Shown here piece by piece: positions 17,041-25,914 of a stretch of DNA of 38,026 bases (position 1 is the first letter of the stretch; each line of letters opens with the position of its first letter). The notes beneath the pieces were generated by a model. The model was not told the origin of the DNA. It saw nothing but the letters and a program-made list of their open reading frames with translations, and searched no databases. Origin of the DNA: an uncultured Bacteroidota bacterium (GTDB lineage: Bacteria; Bacteroidota; Bacteroidia; Bacteroidales; CAIWKO01); the NCBI GenBank assembly GCA_937934705.1, contig CALGYY010000277.1, positions 1-38,026 on the forward strand, read 5' to 3'. The position numbers and the translations under genes were made by a program.

Positions 17041-17811
17041 TCATTTCAGGCCTGCCACCACAAGCATCTCGAAATCTTCGGTTGTCAGCACGTGATCGCG
17101 GCTGAATTCTCCCATGCGGGCAGCGCAGATATATATATCCGTAAAGCCGAGACTTTTCAGCAACCAGGTATTTTCTGAAGGAACATAATACCTTTCGTTG
17201 CAGTCCAGTTCCATGAGATTCCCGTCATCATCCTCAATACTGGTAATGTTGTGATCCCTGAAAGTCATCAGATCAAAGGTATTCTTATCGTACGAGGCGT
17301 TGCCGTCCTGGTGCTGAGCCGCCAGGAAATCCCTGACAGAGTGAAAGAGCGGGAAAAGTCCGTTGAGGGTGGTGAAGATGACCTTCCCTCCCGGTTTCAA
17401 TGCTGCAGCAATGCCCTGCAATATCATGTAGTTCATTTCATCGGTTTCCATCAGCGGGAAAGCTCCTTCGCAGATCATGAGGACTACATCAAACTCATGA
17501 TGATATTCATTATAACGGGCATCCATTTTCCGGAAATCAATCTGCAGGCCTGCTTCCGCTGCCTTCTCCCTTGCCCGGTTCAGTTGCGATTCCGAAAGGT
17601 CCACACCGGTGACATGATAGCCTCTTTTCGTGAGCTCTATGCTGTGTCGGCCGGTACCACACCCCAGATCCAGGATCTTCAGGGATTTGTCGCCCTTCAG
17701 TTCCTTTTCGATGAAGTCGCACTCACCAATGGTTCCTTGCGTAAATACTTCAGCATCATATTTACGCCCGTAATTCTCAAACAGGCTTTCATACCATTGC
17801 TTTCTTGTCAT
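17041..17811 (-). CDS. Class I SAM-dependent methyltransferase
   Basis: 256 residues, cytosolic. The Rossmann-fold SAM site is clear: motif I LDLGCGTGRHSIEL at about 46-59, the acidic end of strand 2 in YHVTGVDLSESQLNRAREKA, a second segment with DFRKMDARY, and motif IV-like FDVVLMICEGAFPLMETDE. LKPGGKVIFTTLN matches the post-motif region. This is the Methyltransf_11/25 group; the substrate cannot be assigned. It lies alone between the adhesin unit and mtnP. A TAACTTTG -7 box lies 20 bp upstream of the ATG. Confidence 0.85.
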   Translation of the reverse strand: MTRKQWYESLFENYGRKYDAEVFTQGTIGECDFIEKELKGDKSLKILDLGCGTGRHSIELTKRGYHVTGVDLSESQLNRAREKAAEAGLQIDFRKMDARYNEYHHEFDVVLMICEGAFPLMETDEMNYMILQGIAAALKPGGKVIFTTLNGLFPLFHSVRDFLAAQHQDGNASYDKNTFDLMTFRDHNITSIEDDDGNLMELDCNERYYVPSENTWLLKSLGFTDIYICAARMGEFSRDHVLTTEDFEMLVVAGLK

Positions 17812-17830
17812 GATCAGATTCTTTATGCCG

Positions 17831-17838
17831 CAAAGTTA
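17831..17838 (-). promoter_or_regulatory. Predicted -7 promoter box (TAACTTTG) for the SAM methyltransferase
   Basis: The minus strand reads TAACTTTG, matching TAnnTTTG, 19 bp before the ATG. No clear TTTG -33 element at about 20 bp. Confidence 0.45.
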
Positions 17839-17919
17839 AAATATTAGTATTAACCTCATATCACTATAACTCAATGATTTTACAGTAATTGATGTCTTAC
17901 AAAAGCCGGCTGATCACGA

Positions 17920-18663
17920 TCAGTTTCTATCGAAAAACCTCAGCAGCAAGTCTGTGACGTTATGTACATTCTGGCTGAAAACTTCCAGCACTGCCTCCCA
18001 GCTCACCGCTTCCTCACCGCTTTTCCAGCAGTCATAGTCGGTGCTCATGGCTATGGCTGCATAAGGGATACCGGCTTCATTGGCCAGGATAACTTCCGGT
18101 GCGGTACTCATGTTGATCACATCGGCGCCCCAGGCCCTGAACATATGGGATTCCGCGCGGGTTGAAAAACGGGGACCTTCTATTGTTATGACTGTTCCTT
18201 TCTGGTGAATAATGACCGGTAAATCCCGCGCAGCTTCGATGATTTTCAATCTCAGACTCTGATCAAAGGGGTCGGCCATGGGAGTGTGCATGATCTTTCC
18301 TTCATCAAAATGCTCGTGAAAGGTCACGGCTCGATGGCGTGTAAAATCAATGAACTGATCCGGGATGACCAGGTGTCCCCTGCCGATTTCTTCACGCAGG
18401 CTTCCGCAGGCTGTGGTCGCTATGATCCTTTCACAGCCGGCTTCCTTCAGCGCCATGATATTGGCCCTGTTATTCACCTGCGAGGGGGGTGTGGTATGCC
18501 CGAAGCCATGCCGTGATAAGAATACGACCTCATGACCTTTGATCCTCCCCGTGATCAGCGGGGTACTGGGTGTTCCAAAGGCGTTGCTGACACTGCACTC
18601 TTCGAGTATCTCAAAAATGTCGAGTTTCTCAAGACCCGAACCTCCGATGATTGCGGTTTTCAT
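17920..18663 (-). CDS. mtnP: S-methyl-5'-thioadenosine phosphorylase
   Basis: 247 residues from the ATG at 18663, which gives the family N-terminus MKTAIIGGSGLEKLDIFEIL; an upstream in-frame ATG at 18708 overlaps a promoter box and adds 15 unconserved residues. Splits methylthioadenosine with phosphate into adenine and methylthioribose-1-phosphate, for methionine salvage and removal of polyamine/SAM by-products. Motifs: phosphate-binding FLSRHGFGHTTPP, TTACGSLREEIGRGHLVIPD, TIEGPRFSTRAES, VINMSTAPEVILANEAGIPY, and STDYDCWKSGEEAVSW, the last very like animal MTAP and separating it from purine nucleoside phosphorylases. A methylthioinosine-specific activity cannot be ruled out. Divergent from ccmF. 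Confidence 0.9.
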   Translation of the reverse strand: MKTAIIGGSGLEKLDIFEILEECSVSNAFGTPSTPLITGRIKGHEVVFLSRHGFGHTTPPSQVNNRANIMALKEAGCERIIATTACGSLREEIGRGHLVIPDQFIDFTRHRAVTFHEHFDEGKIMHTPMADPFDQSLRLKIIEAARDLPVIIHQKGTVITIEGPRFSTRAESHMFRAWGADVINMSTAPEVILANEAGIPYAAIAMSTDYDCWKSGEEAVSWEAVLEVFSQNVHNVTDLLLRFFDRN

Positions 18664-18679
18664 AAGTTTCAATTTGATA

Positions 18680-18687
18680 CAAAAGTA
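18680..18687 (-). promoter_or_regulatory. Predicted -7 promoter box (TACTTTTG) for mtnP
   Basis: The minus strand reads TACTTTTG, matching TAnnTTTG, 16 bp before the ATG at 18663. It supports that start rather than the ATG at 18708. Confidence 0.5.
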
Positions 18688-18792
18688 ATCATGCCTTTGT
18701 AATTTCACCCTCTTTGCGTCAAAGGAGTGAAAGAAAGCTTTGACATCTTAACAAGCAGGATTTGCGCGCTGCCTGCTCTGACAGAAAATGCA

Positions 18793-18800
18793 TACTTTTG
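18793..18800 (+). promoter_or_regulatory. Predicted -7 promoter box (TACTTTTG) for ccmF
   Basis: TACTTTTG lies 16 bp before the ATG at 18817. A TTTG occurs 28 bp further upstream, longer than the usual 19-23 bp, so only the -7 box is supported. It forms a divergent promoter pair with mtnP. Confidence 0.45.
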
Positions 18801-18816
18801 TCATAAGACCTGATGT

Positions 18817-21117
18817 ATGGAATATATTGGAGAACATCTGCTTCCGGGATTATGGGGCCATTACAGCCTCATTCTTTCTGTTGTTTGCCTGGCAGCGGTT
18901 ATTCTGCTGAGCCTTGCCGGAAGAAAAAAACCGCGTGTGATGCTTGCGGCACGTGCAGCATTTCTGCTTCACTTCGCTGCTGTTTTGTCAGCCACAATAG
19001 TCCTGTTACTGTTACTGTCGCAACACCGATTCGAATACCATTATGTATGGCAGTATGCATCCACCGATCTGAGCAATGCCTATCTTATTTCCGCCCTCTG
19101 GGCGGGGAAAGAAGGAAGCCTTCTCGTCTGGATCCTCTTTCAGGCACTGCTCGGCAGTATCGTTATCTTCCGGAAAGATGCCCTACCCGCAGTTTTAATT
19201 GTCATCGCCTCGGTACAGATCCTGCTGAACTTTATGCTTCTTGGTCTGGATGCCGGCATACTTTCCTCTGGCAGGAGTCCTTTTGTACTGCTCCGCGAAA
19301 TGCCGGAATACATGTCGATGCCCCTCTTTAAAGACGCCCGTTATCTCGGTTTTCTGACAGAAGGCAACGGACTGAATCCGCTGCTGCGGAATCCCTGGAT
19401 GGCCATACATCCCCCGGTTCTGTTTCTGGGTTACGCCGCATGCCTCATCCCTTATGCTTATGCCCTGGGAGGGATCAGAAACGAAAATTCACGTATCCCG
19501 CTGTTCTGGATGGTGTTCGCTGCTGCCATGCTGGGTGCCGGCCTGCTTCTGGGCGGCGCCTGGGCTTACGAGGACCTGACCTTCGGCGGATTCTGGTCAT
19601 GGGACCCTGTTGAGAATGCCTCCCTGGTTCCCTGGCTGCTGGTGATGGCTTCCCTGCACCTGCTGCTTTCTCCACGGTACCGGCAGATGGGCAAAACCAT
19701 GAGCCTCTTCCCCTATATCCTCGTGCTTTTCGCAGCCTGGCTTACGAGGAGCGGCGTGTTGAGCAACAGCTCCGCACATTCATTTTCAGGCGGACAGGGT
19801 GTCGGCATGCTGCTCCTGTTAACGCTCCTCACCCTCTTCACCCCGCTGCTGGCCGGTCTCCGGAAACACGGGCGCAGTCAGACCGAAGAAGCCCGCTTAC
19901 CTTTACTTTCCAGGAGGTTCTGGATGTTCCTCGCCTCCGCTGTGATGATCATTTCCGCCCTGCAGATCATCACGGTAACCTCTTTTCCCGCGATCAATCA
20001 CTGGTTCGGACTGGAACTGGTTCCCCCTGCCGACCGTGTGGCTTTTTACAACGACTGGCAGCAGTGGCTGGTCATGCTGATGGCCCTGCTGCTTGGATCG
20101 GGCATTTATCTGAAGTCCCGCGATCAGGACCCGGTGCAATGGTCAAAAGCGCTGTTGCCGTCTGTACTGGGCGCTTCTGTTCTGCTTACCGCTTTTATAC
20201 TATTGAATCCGGTAATCCCCTGGCCGCGTTACCTGCTGTTGTTTACCCTCTTTTTTGCAGGTATTGCCGTTCTGGATGAGATCTTGAGGCTCCGACGCGG
20301 CAAGACCAACTTTGCAGCCGCTTTGGCACACCTGGGATTCATCGTATTCATCGCCGGGGCGGTATACACATTCAGTTACAGGCAGGAAATGACGGCCGGA
20401 GGGGGACATGGCTCCCGGGGCCAACAAATGGTCAAAGGCCAGATCGTCGCACTGAAAGACGCTTATGCAAGCTACGCCGGGAGGCAAACGGCCGGTGATC
20501 GTATACTGTACAGATTAGACTTCCTGCATCAGGGACGGAAAGGGGAATACTACCTTGACTACAGCCTGTGGCCGGCCGTGATCGAAGAAGAGGGAATGGG
20601 TGCGGTACCCGTACCGGATACCCGCAAAGAACTGCATGAAGACATCTTTGTTTATCTGTCGCACGCCGAAATCACCACCGATGAATACGGTCCCGCCTTC
20701 CGGGGAACGGCTGCAGTGGGCGACAGCATGATCACCCCGCTGGGACTGCTCATACTTCATGACCTGAATTATGTGGAAACCCTTGAAGAAGGAGGGACTA
20801 TCCGGTCGCAGGCCTTCTGCAGCCTGCTTCAGCCGGGCGGAGCGGAAGTCAGTTTCAGGCCGGTGTTCTCTTACTCAGCGGGAAAAGCAGAATTCTCAGA
20901 TGCACTACACGACAGTCTGGGTCTGCGGATCAGGCTGGAGGTGCCTTATCAGGAAGATTCAGCCGCCCTGAGTCTGCATACGCGAAGGCAGGATGTGGTG
21001 TTTATGCAGGCAAGCCGTTTTCCCTGGATCAACATCCTTTGGATGGGCTGTATTCTCATGGCCGTGGGCTTTATCTGGTCGCTCGTAAAAAGGGCCCGCC
21101 ATAAAAATAATCACTAA
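18817..21117 (+). CDS. ccmF: CcmF/NrfE-type cytochrome c biogenesis protein (heme lyase)
   Basis: 766 residues, polytopic inner-membrane protein with about a dozen or more predicted helices. It has the heme-handling tryptophan-rich WWD-type motif at about 256-273 (FGGFWSWDPVENASLVPW) and upstream conserved stretches YASTDLSNAYLISALWAGKEG (split here from WQ) and RNPWMAIHPPVLFLGY, whose histidine is a likely heme ligand. The C-terminal part (about 530-735) is a periplasmic CcmF_C-like region before a last helix and a basic tail. In system I, CcmF joins heme to apocytochrome c. Other ccm genes are not in the window. A DUF4294 gene follows, driven partly by a box overlapping the ccmF stop. Confidence 0.88.
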   Translation: MEYIGEHLLPGLWGHYSLILSVVCLAAVILLSLAGRKKPRVMLAARAAFLLHFAAVLSATIVLLLLLSQHRFEYHYVWQYASTDLSNAYLISALWAGKEGSLLVWILFQALLGSIVIFRKDALPAVLIVIASVQILLNFMLLGLDAGILSSGRSPFVLLREMPEYMSMPLFKDARYLGFLTEGNGLNPLLRNPWMAIHPPVLFLGYAACLIPYAYALGGIRNENSRIPLFWMVFAAAMLGAGLLLGGAWAYEDLTFGGFWSWDPVENASLVPWLLVMASLHLLLSPRYRQMGKTMSLFPYILVLFAAWLTRSGVLSNSSAHSFSGGQGVGMLLLLTLLTLFTPLLAGLRKHGRSQTEEARLPLLSRRFWMFLASAVMIISALQIITVTSFPAINHWFGLELVPPADRVAFYNDWQQWLVMLMALLLGSGIYLKSRDQDPVQWSKALLPSVLGASVLLTAFILLNPVIPWPRYLLLFTLFFAGIAVLDEILRLRRGKTNFAAALAHLGFIVFIAGAVYTFSYRQEMTAGGGHGSRGQQMVKGQIVALKDAYASYAGRQTAGDRILYRLDFLHQGRKGEYYLDYSLWPAVIEEEGMGAVPVPDTRKELHEDIFVYLSHAEITTDEYGPAFRGTAAVGDSMITPLGLLILHDLNYVETLEEGGTIRSQAFCSLLQPGGAEVSFRPVFSYSAGKAEFSDALHDSLGLRIRLEVPYQEDSAALSLHTRRQDVVFMQASRFPWINILWMGCILMAVGFIWSLVKRARHKNNH

Positions 21118-21122
21118 CTTTG
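21115..21122 (+). promoter_or_regulatory. Predicted -7 promoter box (TAACTTTG) overlapping the ccmF stop
   Basis: TAACTTTG begins in the TAA stop codon of ccmF and would transcribe the DUF4294 gene separately. No -33 TTTG was found at the proper distance. Confidence 0.4.
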
Positions 21123-21179
21123 CATTAAGGCCGGCATCCTGCGGATTGACTGGCACAGAACATGGAAGGCCCGCCCCTC

Positions 21180-21764
21180 ATGAAAAACCGCCTGATCATC
21201 GCAATCCTCCTTCATCTGTTCGTTCTGCCCCTCGGAGCGCAGGTCAGCGACGGTTATCTGCTGAAGGCCATGCTGATCAACGGGGACACGGTGCCCATTT
21301 ATGTGTTGAACGAAGTCAGGATCCTTGCCCCGGTGGCCTTTAAAAACAAGACTGAGGCGGTCAAGTTCACCAAACTGGTGAAAAATGTGAAGAAAGTGTA
21401 TCCCTATGCCAAGATCACCGGGATAAAGGTGAGGGAATATGAGGAAATTGTAAAAAACGCGAAGACTGAAAAAGAGCGCCGTCAGCGGATGAAAGAAGCT
21501 GAAGACGATCTCCGCGAACAATTTGAGGATGATATCAAGAACCTGACGCATAAGCAGGGCATCATCCTGATCAAGCTGATCGACCGTGAAACGGGCAATT
21601 CATCTTTCGAACTGATCAAGGAATTCAGGGGCAAGATCATGGCCACTTTTTACCAGGCCATTGGTAAGCTTTTCGGATACGACTTGAAAATGAGTTATGA
21701 TCCTGAGGGCGAAGACAAGGAAATTGAGAAGATCGTACAGATGATAGAAGCCGGAATGATCTGA
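21180..21764 (+). CDS. DUF4294 family exported protein
   Basis: 194 residues from the ATG at 21180, which yields a clean signal peptide (MKNRLIIAILLHLFVLPLGA); an ATG at 21162 would add six residues. The mature protein matches the DUF4294 pattern widespread in Bacteroidota: NGDTVPIYVLNEVRILAP, KLVKNVKKVYPYAKITG, an acidic/basic helical middle (KTEKERRQRMKEAEDDLREQ), and GIILIKLIDRETGNSSFELI followed by EFRGKIMATFYQAIGKLFGY. No function is established for this family; a periplasmic role is inferred from the signal. It is convergent with the sugar transferase gene, the stops 2 bp apart. Confidence 0.82.
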   Translation: MKNRLIIAILLHLFVLPLGAQVSDGYLLKAMLINGDTVPIYVLNEVRILAPVAFKNKTEAVKFTKLVKNVKKVYPYAKITGIKVREYEEIVKNAKTEKERRQRMKEAEDDLREQFEDDIKNLTHKQGIILIKLIDRETGNSSFELIKEFRGKIMATFYQAIGKLFGYDLKMSYDPEGEDKEIEKIVQMIEAGMI

Positions 21765-21766
21765 GC

Positions 21767-23182
21767 TTACTTGCCCCTTCCCTGCATGATGATCATTGCT
21801 GTATAGATGAGGATCTTCAGGTCCATCGCCAGACTCATGTTCTCAACGTAGAGGATATCGAATTTCAGGCGTTCGATCATCTCGTCCACATTTTCGGCAT
21901 AACCGAATTTCACCTGTCCCCAGGAAGTAATACCCGGTTTGATCTTGTGCAGCATGCGGTAATGGGGGGCACGTTTAACGATCTGATCGATGTAAAATTG
22001 TCGTTCGGGACGTGGCCCGACCAGTGACATATCGCCTTTGAGGACGTTGAAAAACTGCGGGGTTTCATCGAGGCGGACTTTCCTAAGGAAGAGGCCGAAG
22101 CGGGTGATACGGGCATCGTTCTTACTGCTGAGCTGCGGTCCGTTCTTCTCGGCATCGACAAACATCGACCTGAACTTGTACATTATAAAAGGCTTGCCGT
22201 TGATCCCGATACGTTCGTGAGAATACAGGATCGGACCCCTGCTGCTCAGTTTTACACCTACACCAACGATGATATAGGCGGGGAGCAATAAAATGATGGC
22301 AATTACCGAGGCCATAATGTCCATCATTCGTTTGATGGAACGTTGCCAGGGCGGCATCAGCTCAGGGGAAATCCGGATCAGAGGGGCATGCCAGATGGCA
22401 GAAACCTTCACGTGACCGATGAGGTAGTCTTCCATATCGGGGATGATCTTGATAATAACAGGTGCTTCCTCCAGAATGGCAATAATATTTTCGATGAACT
22501 TGTGTTCAGCCCGGTCAATAGCAATGATGACTTCTTCCGCCTTGTGCTCCTCAATCACCTGCCGGATATTGTCGAATGTTCCCAGATGGGGCAGATATGC
22601 TTCCATCGGGTGTTTATCGTAATGCTTCACTGAAACAAAACCAACGAATTTATTTCCTGCCGTATGGGGCTGGTTTTCCATTTCATTGAAAATAGCCACC
22701 GCGCTGCCATTGCTGCCCACCAGGATGGTGTTGAAACCGATCTGGCGTTTCTGAATTTTCCAGGCGATACTCGACTGCAGTATAAAACGAAACAGGAAAG
22801 TGAAAAAGAAATGCAGACAGAAAAGGACAAAGTAAGCTTTGTAATAATTCACATACGACCCGACCTGATCATCAAGGATAAGAATGAAGAAGATGATGAG
22901 TGTCCCGATAAAAGTCATCAGCACGGTCTGTCCGAGCTCACGCAATCTTGATTTCCTGTAGACATCCAGGTAGGTCCCGGTGACCGCATAGAGGAACAAC
23001 CAAAGCGCGGTGATGATGAGGAGACCATAATACAGGTTATCATCCGTGAAAACCACGGTCATCAGGTTAGAGAGGTTCTCGGTGGTGATATACTTGCGGT
23101 AAATAAAAAACAGCACCCAGGCGATGATGGCGGCGAGGACATCGAAAAGAATAAACTTAATGGCCTGTAGGCGTTGATTCAT
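21767..23182 (-). CDS. Polyprenyl-phosphate glycosyl-1-phosphate transferase (WcaJ/WbaP-like)
   Basis: 471 residues. Four to five N-terminal membrane helices (to about 130), a central Rossmann-like CoA_binding_3 domain (about 145-265), a further membrane segment (about 290-315) and a C-terminal bacterial sugar transferase domain. The catalytic part shows KRMMDIMASVIAIILLLP, YSHERIGINGKPFIMYKFRS, RKVRLDETPQFFNVLKGDMS, LVGPRPERQFYIDQI and PGITSWGQVKFGYAE. Such enzymes start repeat-unit assembly by moving a hexose-1-phosphate to undecaprenyl phosphate at the inner membrane. It follows the lipoprotein gene by 5 bp and so is likely co-transcribed. The sugar specificity cannot be read. Confidence 0.92.
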   Translation of the reverse strand: MNQRLQAIKFILFDVLAAIIAWVLFFIYRKYITTENLSNLMTVVFTDDNLYYGLLIITALWLFLYAVTGTYLDVYRKSRLRELGQTVLMTFIGTLIIFFILILDDQVGSYVNYYKAYFVLFCLHFFFTFLFRFILQSSIAWKIQKRQIGFNTILVGSNGSAVAIFNEMENQPHTAGNKFVGFVSVKHYDKHPMEAYLPHLGTFDNIRQVIEEHKAEEVIIAIDRAEHKFIENIIAILEEAPVIIKIIPDMEDYLIGHVKVSAIWHAPLIRISPELMPPWQRSIKRMMDIMASVIAIILLLPAYIIVGVGVKLSSRGPILYSHERIGINGKPFIMYKFRSMFVDAEKNGPQLSSKNDARITRFGLFLRKVRLDETPQFFNVLKGDMSLVGPRPERQFYIDQIVKRAPHYRMLHKIKPGITSWGQVKFGYAENVDEMIERLKFDILYVENMSLAMDLKILIYTAMIIMQGRGK

Positions 23183-23187
23183 GAAGA

Positions 23188-24099
23188 TCAGTTATAAACC
23201 AGTTTCACGTTATCGAGCAGAACCTTCGCGCTGCTTGTTGCACTGTCACCGTAGACTTCAAAATACAGCTTAAAGTTGCTTGCACTCTGATTGGAGGAAG
23301 TCACCCCCGTAAGATTGATATATATTTTATTCCATTCCGAATTGGCGTTCAGGATCATCACTTCCTTTTTCTGGTTTTCACCGCTGATCTGGGCGATGAG
23401 TCCCACGATCAGGGGCAGGTCTGCCTTGTAGTTCATTTCCAGAAAAACCGGGGTTCCGGTTTTGGGCAGATCGTAGGCATCTGCAGTAGTGATCAGGAAA
23501 TAGTCATCCGTAGTGTTAAGGTTCATCACTCCTGAATAGGAACCTTCAAAGACGAGAGAAGGGTCACTGGTTTTCACGATATTGGTATCGCTGTCTCCGA
23601 AACTCACAAAGGCGATCCCTCCGTCTTCGAAGGCTTCGTTAAACTGAACCTTTCCCGGATAATAGCTGATCCCCGGAGTCACTTTTACGCTTTGCCCTGC
23701 AATGAGCTCAATTCTTTGCTCAAATGGAACGTAAAAGGGGTAATATCCCCTTGAGCCGGAAATACCGTTAACCTTGATTCCGGGTTTGATGATGATATTA
23801 TGAAAACCTTCCTGCAATACAGGGAACTTACATGGAAGTTCAAATACACCGATCAGTTCACCATCGCTGTATACCCAGGCATCTGTGATCTTTGAAGAGG
23901 CGGATCCGTCGGTAACAGGATTCACGGTCAGCGTGAAGCCATCGATTTCCATATAAGCCGGGATCTGTTCTTCAGGATCAAGAACATCGCAGGCTGAAAG
24001 AAGGGTGAACAGGCCCAGGATAAAAGCTGTACCTGTGGCTTTGTGATACCACGTGGATTTGCTGCCCATACGGTTTTTGTGCGATCTGGTAGAATTCAT
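23188..24099 (-). CDS. Lipoprotein of unknown function
   Basis: 303 residues. A lipobox (FTLLSAC, about residue 37) follows an extended basic N-terminus; an internal ATG at 24069 would give a more typical signal length. The first part has a PEGA-like beta segment (AWVYSDGELIGVFELPCKFP, EGFHNIIIKPG). The second half resembles a galactose-binding-like beta sandwich (VFLEMNYKADLPLIVGL, NSEWNKIYINLTG, KVLLDNVKLVYN at the C-terminus). No known enzyme motif was seen. It sits 59 bp after the Gfo/Idh gene and 5 bp before the sugar transferase, so it may belong to glycan assembly or be simply carried in the operon. Confidence 0.72.
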   Translation of the reverse strand: MNSTRSHKNRMGSKSTWYHKATGTAFILGLFTLLSACDVLDPEEQIPAYMEIDGFTLTVNPVTDGSASSKITDAWVYSDGELIGVFELPCKFPVLQEGFHNIIIKPGIKVNGISGSRGYYPFYVPFEQRIELIAGQSVKVTPGISYYPGKVQFNEAFEDGGIAFVSFGDSDTNIVKTSDPSLVFEGSYSGVMNLNTTDDYFLITTADAYDLPKTGTPVFLEMNYKADLPLIVGLIAQISGENQKKEVMILNANSEWNKIYINLTGVTSSNQSASNFKLYFEVYGDSATSSAKVLLDNVKLVYN

Positions 24100-24158
24100 A
24101 GACCTTAACGGCTAAGGTGAAAACTTATTGCATCAGGAAGAGAAAAACAGGAAGAAAC

Positions 24159-25145
24159 TTACAATTTACTGAGCATCAGGTTCATTTTGTCCATGATCCC
24201 GTAGGCAACTTCCAGTGCTCTTGTACCATCGTTGATGGTAACAGGCGGGGTGCAGTTATGCTCAATGGCCTGACGGAAACTTTCCAGTTCCGTGAGAATG
24301 GCATTGATGGGCTTGATTTCCGGGTGTTCAAAAAAGATCTGCTTGCTGCCTTTTCCGGGACCGAGGTCGATCACCATGGCCAGGGGATCGAGAGCATCGG
24401 GCTGCTCCACATTTTTCAGGCGGATGATCTCGCACTCTTTTTCCAGAAAATCAATGCTGACGTAAGCATCCTTCTGAAACATCCGTGTTTTGCGCATGTT
24501 CTTCATCGAAATGCGGCTTGCGGTGAGGTTGACCACGCAACCATTCTGAAATTCCAGGCGTGCATTGGCGATATCGGGGGTATCGCTCACAACGGCCACT
24601 CCGCTGGCGCTGATGTTGGCCAGGTCTGACTTTACCACGCTGAGGATGATGTCGATATCATGAATCATCAGGTCGAGAATGACAGGGACATCAGTACCGC
24701 GGGGATTGAACTGAGCCAGGCGGTGGGTTTCGATAAACATCGGTTGCTCGATAAAAGGAGCGGCGGCGATAAATGCGGGGTTAAAACGCTCCACATGTCC
24801 GACCTGGACCTTGACGCCCGCCTTTTCTGCGATGCTGATCAGTTCACGGGCCTCCTGGATGGTCGTGACCAGGGGCTTCTCGATGAAAACATGGCGTCCT
24901 GCCTGCATGGCCGCGGAAGCACACTGAAAATGGGATACAGTCGGGGTAACGATATCGATGACTTCTGCAGCATCAACAGCTGCTTCAATGGATTCAAAAC
25001 GTTTGATCCCGAATTCCTTTTCCACCTTTTCCGAAATGGCCGGGTCCGGATCATAAAAGCCTGACAGTTGGTACTCAGGAATCTCTTTCAGGCATCGGAT
25101 GTGAATCTTCCCCAGGTGGCCTGCTCCCAAAACAGCGATCTTCAT
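24159..25145 (-). CDS. Gfo/Idh/MocA family NAD(P)-dependent oxidoreductase
   Basis: 328 residues, cytosolic. The N-terminal Rossmann nucleotide site is GAGHLGKIH (residues 7-15), the family's EKP motif (VFIEKPLVTT) is present, and the C-terminal alpha/beta domain starts with VQVGHVERFNPAF. The histidine pair in MIHDIDIIL is the likely catalytic region. Family members oxidise or reduce sugar hydroxyls and nucleotide-sugars; the GHVERFNP pattern resembles UDP-GlcNAc 3-dehydrogenase-type (GnnA-like) proteins, but that assignment is tentative. It is the first gene of a minus-strand unit with the lipoprotein and the sugar transferase, behind a TATTTTTG box. Confidence 0.87.
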   Translation of the reverse strand: MKIAVLGAGHLGKIHIRCLKEIPEYQLSGFYDPDPAISEKVEKEFGIKRFESIEAAVDAAEVIDIVTPTVSHFQCASAAMQAGRHVFIEKPLVTTIQEARELISIAEKAGVKVQVGHVERFNPAFIAAAPFIEQPMFIETHRLAQFNPRGTDVPVILDLMIHDIDIILSVVKSDLANISASGVAVVSDTPDIANARLEFQNGCVVNLTASRISMKNMRKTRMFQKDAYVSIDFLEKECEIIRLKNVEQPDALDPLAMVIDLGPGKGSKQIFFEHPEIKPINAILTELESFRQAIEHNCTPPVTINDGTRALEVAYGIMDKMNLMLSKL

Positions 25146-25162
25146 ATCTTCAGAATTTTCGG

Positions 25163-25170
25163 CAAAAATA
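25163..25170 (-). promoter_or_regulatory. Predicted -7 promoter box (TATTTTTG) for the Gfo/Idh gene
   Basis: The minus strand reads TATTTTTG, matching TAnnTTTG, 17 bp before the ATG. On the opposite strand TACTTTCG (25195-25202, one mismatch) is a weaker candidate for pcm, giving closely spaced divergent promoters. Confidence 0.5.
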
Positions 25171-25254
25171 CGGGAATTATTCCTCCGAAATGGCTACTTT
25201 CGCATAAATCTGAGAATAGGGTTTTCCCGCAGCTTTAAGCACTGAAAATCAAAA

Positions 25255-25899
25255 ATGGAAGATTCATATCGTCATAAAGGTTTGCGCAAACAACTGCTTG
25301 CTGAGATCCGCCGCAAAGGCATCAGCGACGAGCGGGTGTTGCAGGCCATCGGCAATATTCCGCGCCACCTGTTTCTGGACTCATCCTTCCTGAAATTTGC
25401 ATATGACGACAAACCTTTCCCGATCGGGAGCGGGCAAACCATTTCGCAACCTTATACCGTCGCTTTCCAGACGGAACTGCTGGAGGTAAAGAAACGCGAT
25501 AAGATCCTTGAGGTCGGCACGGGAAGCGGTTATCAGGCCTGTGTACTGCTGGAACTCGGTGCCCAGGTATTCACTATTGAGAGACAGAAGAACCTGTATC
25601 AGCGTACGAAGTTATTCCTGCCGAAAATTGGCTACGAACCGCGGATGTTTTACGGCGATGGGTACAAGGGGCTGCCTGCCTATGCGCCCTTTGATAAGAT
25701 CATCGTTACAGCAGGTGCGCCGGTCGTACCACAGGCCCTGCTCACACAACTGAAAACCGGCGGTATACTTGTGATCCCTCTCGGCGAAGAGGTGCAGACC
25801 ATGTGTACCTATATCCGGAAGGGGGAAGCTGAATTTGAAAAGAAAGAACACGGCAGTTTTCGTTTTGTACCTTTACTTGAGGATAAAGCCAGTGACTAA
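25255..25899 (+). CDS. pcm: Protein-L-isoaspartate(D-aspartate) O-methyltransferase
   Basis: 214 residues, the usual length. Methylates isoaspartyl residues with SAM so that damaged proteins can be repaired; soluble. Motifs: VLQAIGNIPRHLFLDS near the N-terminus, the characteristic PIGSGQTISQPYTVAFQ (about 60-76), the SAM site ILEVGTGSGYQACVL (about 84-98), YGDGYKGLPAYAPFDKIIVT and LKTGGILVIPLGE. It precedes the amidotransferase gene by 15 bp and may be co-transcribed with it. The Gfo/Idh gene is divergent. Confidence 0.94.
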   Translation: MEDSYRHKGLRKQLLAEIRRKGISDERVLQAIGNIPRHLFLDSSFLKFAYDDKPFPIGSGQTISQPYTVAFQTELLEVKKRDKILEVGTGSGYQACVLLELGAQVFTIERQKNLYQRTKLFLPKIGYEPRMFYGDGYKGLPAYAPFDKIIVTAGAPVVPQALLTQLKTGGILVIPLGEEVQTMCTYIRKGEAEFEKKEHGSFRFVPLLEDKASD

Positions 25900-25914
25900 A
25901 CCCTCCCCTGCTGT

